Shown here piece after piece: positions 60,593-64,000 of a DNA stretch of 64,000 nt; the first letter of the stretch is position 1; each line of letters begins with the position of its first letter. Location of the stretch: contig NZ_JAFMPR010000003.1 of NCBI RefSeq assembly GCF_020667835.1, forward strand, positions 287,146 to 351,145, given 5' to 3'. This stretch comes from Roseibaca sp. Y0-43. GTDB lineage: Bacteria; Pseudomonadota; Alphaproteobacteria; Rhodobacterales; Rhodobacteraceae. The notes below the pieces were generated by a model, which saw only the letters and a list, made by a program, of their open reading frames with translations, was not told the origin of the DNA and ran no database searches. Both the position numbers and the translations under genes were made by a program.

Positions 60593-60814
60593 CCCCTCAA
60601 TCCATCTGGCGCGGGTCCGTCCTGCGCTTTGGTGCGACTCAGATTAGTAGCGGTCAAGATCCGGGTTTATGCCCCGATCCTCTGGAATTCCACCGCGGCG
60701 CCCCCAGGCTTGGGGACGCAAGCGGTATTCTGCGTTCTGCCTTTCGGGGATTGGGCGCATTTGTGAGAGGCGCATTGCGCGTCATGAAAACGGGTTGAAA
60801 CGGGAAGAACCGGA
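60593..60814 (+). other. Long untranslated leader of the rpsL operon
   Basis: About 215 bases separate the presumed start of transcription from the rpsL ATG. I see no open frame with a good start and no long perfect hairpin; ribosomal-protein feedback or antitermination elements are possible but unsupported. A GGGAAGAA purine tract precedes the rpsL start. Confidence 0.4.
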
Positions 60815-61186
60815 ATGCCAACGATTCAACAGCTGATCCGCAAGCCGCGGCAGCCAAAAGTGAAGCGCTCCAAGTCCATGCATCTGGAGCAGTGCCCCCA
60901 GAAGCGCGGCGTTTGCACGCGCGTCTACACCACCACGCCGAAGAAGCCGAACTCGGCTATGCGGAAAGTCGCGAAAGTGCGCCTGACCAACGGGTTCGAG
61001 GTCATCAGCTACATCCCCGGCGAAAAGCACAACCTGCAAGAGCACTCGGTCGTGCTGATCCGCGGCGGTCGTGTCAAAGACCTTCCGGGTGTGCGTTACC
61101 ACATTCTGCGCGGCGTTCTGGATACGCAAGGCGTCAAGGACCGCAAGCAGCGCCGTTCGAAATATGGCGCGAAGCGTCCGAAGTAA
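60815..61186 (+). CDS. rpsL: 30S ribosomal protein S12
   Basis: A 123-residue S12 at the decoding centre. [20 protein letters not shown] holds the first lysine linked to streptomycin response, and [17 protein letters not shown] the second; both are wild type. It starts the str-type operon rpsL-rpsG-fusA-tuf, with rpsG 12 bases on. Confidence 0.98.
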   Translation: MPTIQQLIRKPRQPKVKRSKSMHLEQCPQKRGVCTRVYTTTPKKPNSAMRKVAKVRLTNGFEVISYIPGEKHNLQEHSVVLIRGGRVKDLPGVRYHILRGVLDTQGVKDRKQRRSKYGAKRPK

Positions 61187-61198
61187 GGAGAAGTTCAG

Positions 61199-61669
61199 AT
61201 GTCTCGTCGTCACGCCGCTGAAAAGCGCGAAATCCTGCCCGACGCCAAGTTCGGCGACAAGGTGCTGTCCAAGTTCATGAACAACCTGATGGTTGATGGC
61301 AAGAAATCGGTCGCCGAATCGATCGTTTACAACGCCATGGATCGCGTCGAATCCAAGCTGAAGCGCGCGCCCATCGAAGTGTTCCATGAAGCGCTCGACA
61401 ACATCAAGCCGTCCGTCGAAGTGCGCTCGCGCCGCGTCGGTGGTGCCACCTACCAGGTGCCCGTCGAAGTGCGCCCCGCCCGCCGCGAGGCGCTGGCGAT
61501 CCGCTGGCTGATCAAGGCCGCGCGCACCCGCAACGAGAACACCATGGAAGAGCGTCTGGCCGCCGAACTGGTCGATGCCGTCAACTCGCGCGGTTCCGCC
61601 GTCAAGAAGCGGGAAGACACCCACAAGATGGCCGACGCGAACAAGGCGTTCAGCCATTACCGTTGGTAA
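61199..61669 (+). CDS. rpsG: 30S ribosomal protein S7
   Basis: A 156-residue S7, the primary binder of the 3' domain of 16S r[23 protein letters not shown] and [19 protein letters not shown] are typical. AAGGAG lies about 8 bases before the ATG. In E. coli S7 represses this operon; nothing specific is visible here. Confidence 0.98.
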   Translation: MSRRHAAEKREILPDAKFGDKVLSKFMNNLMVDGKKSVAESIVYNAMDRVESKLKRAPIEVFHEALDNIKPSVEVRSRRVGGATYQVPVEVRPARREALAIRWLIKAARTRNENTMEERLAAELVDAVNSRGSAVKKREDTHKMADANKAFSHYRW

Positions 61670-61702
61670 TCCAGTCACTCTGCAAGCCTGAGGAATTAGA
61701 TC

Positions 61703-63820
61703 ATGGCACGCGAATACCCCCTAGAGCGCTACCGTAACTTCGGGATCATGGCGCATATCGACGCGGGCAAGACCACCACGACCGAGCGCATCCTGTATTA
61801 CACGGGCAAGTCGCACAAAATCGGTGAAGTGCATGATGGCGCGGCCACCATGGACTGGATGGAGCAGGAACAAGAGCGTGGCATCACGATCACCTCTGCT
61901 GCGACCACCACGTTCTGGGCCAAGACCGTCGACGGTGCGAACCAGCTGGGTGAGAAGCATCGCTTCAACATCATCGACACCCCCGGCCACGTCGACTTCA
62001 CCATCGAGGTGGAGCGTTCGCTGGCCGTGCTCGACGGCGCGATCTGCCTTCTGGACGGTAACGCCGGGGTGGAGCCGCAGACCGAAACCGTCTGGCGTCA
62101 GGCTGACCGTTACAAGGTTCCGCGCATCGTGTTCGTCAACAAGATGGACAAGATCGGTGCCGACTTCTTCAACTGCGTGAAGATGATCAAGGACCGCACC
62201 GGCGCGACCCCGCTGGCCATTCAGCTGCCGATCGGTGCAGAGGACCAGCTTGAAGGCATCATCGACCTGATCGAGATGGAAGAGTGGACCTGGAAGGGCG
62301 AGGATCTGGGCGCAAGCTGGACCCGTCAGCCGATCCGCGACGAGCTGAAGGATCAGGCCGAAGAGTGGCGCGCAACCATGATCGAGATCGTGGTCGAGCA
62401 AGACGACGACGTCATGGAGCAGTATCTGGAAGGCAACGAGCCCGACAGCGACACGATCCGCCGCCTGATCCGCAAGGGTACGCTGGCGCTGGATTTCGTG
62501 CCGGTCTGCACCGGGTCCGCGTTCAAGAACAAGGGTGTCCAGCCGCTGCTGAACGCCGTGATCGACTTCCTGCCCAGCCCGCTGGACGTGCCCGCCTACA
62601 TGGGCTTCGACCCGAAGGACGAGACCGAAGAGCGCAACATTCCGCGTTCGGCAGACGATGGTCAGCCCTTCGCCGGTCTGGCGTTCAAGATCATGAACGA
62701 CCCCTTCGTCGGCTCGCTGACCTTTACCCGCATCTATTCGGGCATCATCAACAAGGGTGATGGCATCCTGAACTCGACCAAGGGCAAGAAAGAGCGCGTC
62801 GGTCGTATGATGATGATGCACTCGAACTCGCGCGAGGAAATCGATTGGGCGGCTGCCGGCGACATCATCGCACTGGCGGGTCTGAAAGAAACCACCACGG
62901 GCGACACGCTCTGCGATCCGGCCAAACCGGTGGTTCTGGAAACCATGACCTTCCCCGATCCGGTGATCGAGATTGCCGTGGAGCCCAAGACCAAGGCCGA
63001 CCAGGAAAAGATGAGCCAGGGTCTGGCGCGTCTGGCTGCCGAAGATCCGTCCTTCCGCGTCGAAACCGATCTGGAATCGGGTCAGACCATCATGAAGGGC
63101 ATGGGCGAACTCCATCTCGACATTCTGGTCGACCGTCTGAAGCGCGAATTCAAAGTGGAAGCGAATATCGGTGCGCCGCAAGTGGCATACCGCGAAACGA
63201 TCAGCCACAAGATCGAACACAGCTACACCCACAAGAAGCAGTCGGGTGGCTCCGGCCAGTTCGCAGAGGTCAAGCTGGAAATCAGCCCGACCGAACCGGG
63301 CGAAGGCTACTCGTTCGAATCGCGCATCGTTGGCGGTACCGTTCCGAAGGAATACGTGCCGGGCGTCGAAAAGGGCATCCAGTCGGTCATGGACTCTGGT
63401 CCGCTGGCAGGCTTCCCCGTGATCGACTTCAAGGTCGCGCTGCTCGACGGTAAGTATCACGACGTTGACTCGTCGGTGCTGGCGTTCGAAATCGCGTCGC
63501 GGATGTGTATGCGTGAAGGCCTGAAAAAGGCCGGTGCGAAACTGCTGGAACCGATGATGAAGGTCGAGGTCATCTCGCCCGAGGAATACACGGGTTCGGT
63601 GATCGGCGATCTGACCTCGCGTCGTGGCCAGGTGACTGGTCAGGAACAGCGCGGCAACGCCATCGCGATCAACGCGTTCGTGCCGCTGGCGAACATGTTC
63701 GGCTACATCAACACGCTGCGCTCGATGTCCTCGGGCCGCGCGAACTTCACGATGCTGTTCGACCATTACGAGCCGGTTCCGCAGAACGTCTCGGAAGAGA
63801 TCCAGAAGAAATACGCCTGA
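61703..63820 (+). CDS. fusA: Elongation factor G
   Basis: A 705-residue translational GTPase that drives translocation. The P-loop [15 protein letters not shown], switch [10 protein letters not shown] and NKMDK are in the N-terminal G domain; domains II-V follow with the expected length. GAGGAA precedes the ATG. It starts 33 bases after rpsG and is followed after 87 bases by tuf, with hairpins in that gap. Confidence 0.98.
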   Translation: MAREYPLERYRNFGIMAHIDAGKTTTTERILYYTGKSHKIGEVHDGAATMDWMEQEQERGITITSAATTTFWAKTVDGANQLGEKHRFNIIDTPGHVDFTIEVERSLAVLDGAICLLDGNAGVEPQTETVWRQADRYKVPRIVFVNKMDKIGADFFNCVKMIKDRTGATPLAIQLPIGAEDQLEGIIDLIEMEEWTWKGEDLGASWTRQPIRDELKDQAEEWRATMIEIVVEQDDDVMEQYLEGNEPDSDTIRRLIRKGTLALDFVPVCTGSAFKNKGVQPLLNAVIDFLPSPLDVPAYMGFDPKDETEERNIPRSADDGQPFAGLAFKIMNDPFVGSLTFTRIYSGIINKGDGILNSTKGKKERVGRMMMMHSNSREEIDWAAAGDIIALAGLKETTTGDTLCDPAKPVVLETMTFPDPVIEIAVEPKTKADQEKMSQGLARLAAEDPSFRVETDLESGQTIMKGMGELHLDILVDRLKREFKVEANIGAPQVAYRETISHKIEHSYTHKKQSGGSGQFAEVKLEISPTEPGEGYSFESRIVGGTVPKEYVPGVEKGIQSVMDSGPLAGFPVIDFKVALLDGKYHDVDSSVLAFEIASRMCMREGLKKAGAKLLEPMMKVEVISPEEYTGSVIGDLTSRRGQVTGQEQRGNAIAINAFVPLANMFGYINTLRSMSSGRANFTMLFDHYEPVPQNVSEEIQKKYA

Positions 63821-63827
63821 TAAAAGC

Positions 63828-63864
63828 GGTGCGTGGGAAACCACGCACCCTACAACCGTAGGGT
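63828..63864 (+). other. Two mutually exclusive hairpins in the fusA-tuf gap
   Basis: GGTGCGTGG (63828-63836) pairs with CCACGCACC (63841-63849) over a GAAA loop. ACCCTAC (63847-63853) pairs with GTAGGGT (63858-63864) and shares three bases with the first stem. The unit resembles intergenic repeat elements common in GC-rich alphaproteobacteria. There is no U run. Confidence 0.55.
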
Positions 63865-63907
63865 GTGCGTCTGAGCGCACCGCCCCCGACAATAAGGAGA
63901 TGCCACC

Positions 63908-64000
63908 ATGGCAAAGCAAAAGTTTGACCGGACGAAACCGCATGTGAACATCGGCACGATTGGCCATGTTGACCACGGCAAGACGACGCTGACGGCGGCG
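63908..64000 (+). CDS. tuf: Elongation factor Tu (5' end only)
   Basis: The first 31 codons of EF-Tu, including the P-loop [13 protein letters not shown]; the gene runs off the right edge. A strong AAGGAGA (63894-63900) lies 7 bases before the ATG. Last visible gene of the rpsL-rpsG-fusA-tuf series. Confidence 0.96.
   Translation, partial: MAKQKFDRTKPHVNIGTIGHVDHGKTTLTAA

Overview
The window is GC-rich, densely packed chromosomal DNA from an alphaproteobacterium, most likely a member of the Rhodobacterales (Rhodobacteraceae or a close relative). The evidence is a ccoNOQP/ccoGHIS cluster next to fnrL and hemN/hemZ as in Rhodobacter, an alphaproteobacterial erythritol (ery) locus, an alphaproteobacterial rpoBC-rpsL-rpsG-fusA-tuf block, and the strong preference for GC-rich codons. 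No tRNA, rRNA, insertion sequence, phage gene or CRISPR array was recognised. Both ends cut genes: an ABC permease on the left and tuf on the right.

Bases 1-12335 are a tetritol (erythritol) catabolic island. A leftward transport operon (DUF2291 protein, EryE-type ATPase, EryF-type permease) diverges from the rightward eryABC-eryD operon. A class II fructose-bisphosphate aldolase and a class I fructose-bisphosphatase lie on the opposite strand, followed by a rightward DeoR regulator-eryH(tpiA2)-eryI(rpiB) operon. By analogy with Brucella, EryA and EryB make L-3-tetrulose-4-phosphate, and EryC, EryH and EryI isomerise it to D-erythrose-4-phosphate. The embedded aldolase/phosphatase pair suggests a possible sedoheptulose-bisphosphate exit for that tetrose phosphate (inference). 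Bases 12355-16267 hold a second, leftward polyol-type operon (FGGY kinase, DeoR repressor, GlpD-like FAD enzyme) whose substrate cannot be told from sequence.

Bases 16495-28815 are mixed housekeeping and surface functions: a small membrane protein, a Na+/Ca2+ exchanger, AroQ, a D(-)-tartrate dehydratase, a zinc-ribbon DinB polymerase coupled to an NAD epimerase and a sugar transferase, GalE and GalU, a WbpM/CapD-type dehydratase and a hybrid histidine kinase. Bases 28834-41804 are a microaerobic respiration cluster: hemN, fnrL, a universal stress protein, the cbb3 oxidase (ccoNOQP) and its assembly genes (ccoGHIS), with four FNR-type boxes. A LysR regulator and a probable 48-residue small protein separate the two cco operons.

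Bases 41805-49591 carry a lysophospholipid acyltransferase, gshA, an acetyltransferase, rsmE, ubiA and a BON/OmpA envelope protein with a coiled-coil partner. Bases 49592-64000 are the transcription/translation block rplJL-rpoBC, a glycosyltransferase insertion, then rpsL-rpsG-fusA-tuf, with several strong RNA hairpins between genes. Throughout, genes are packed with ATGA or TGATG start/stop overlaps, and convergent neighbours abut or share stop codons.
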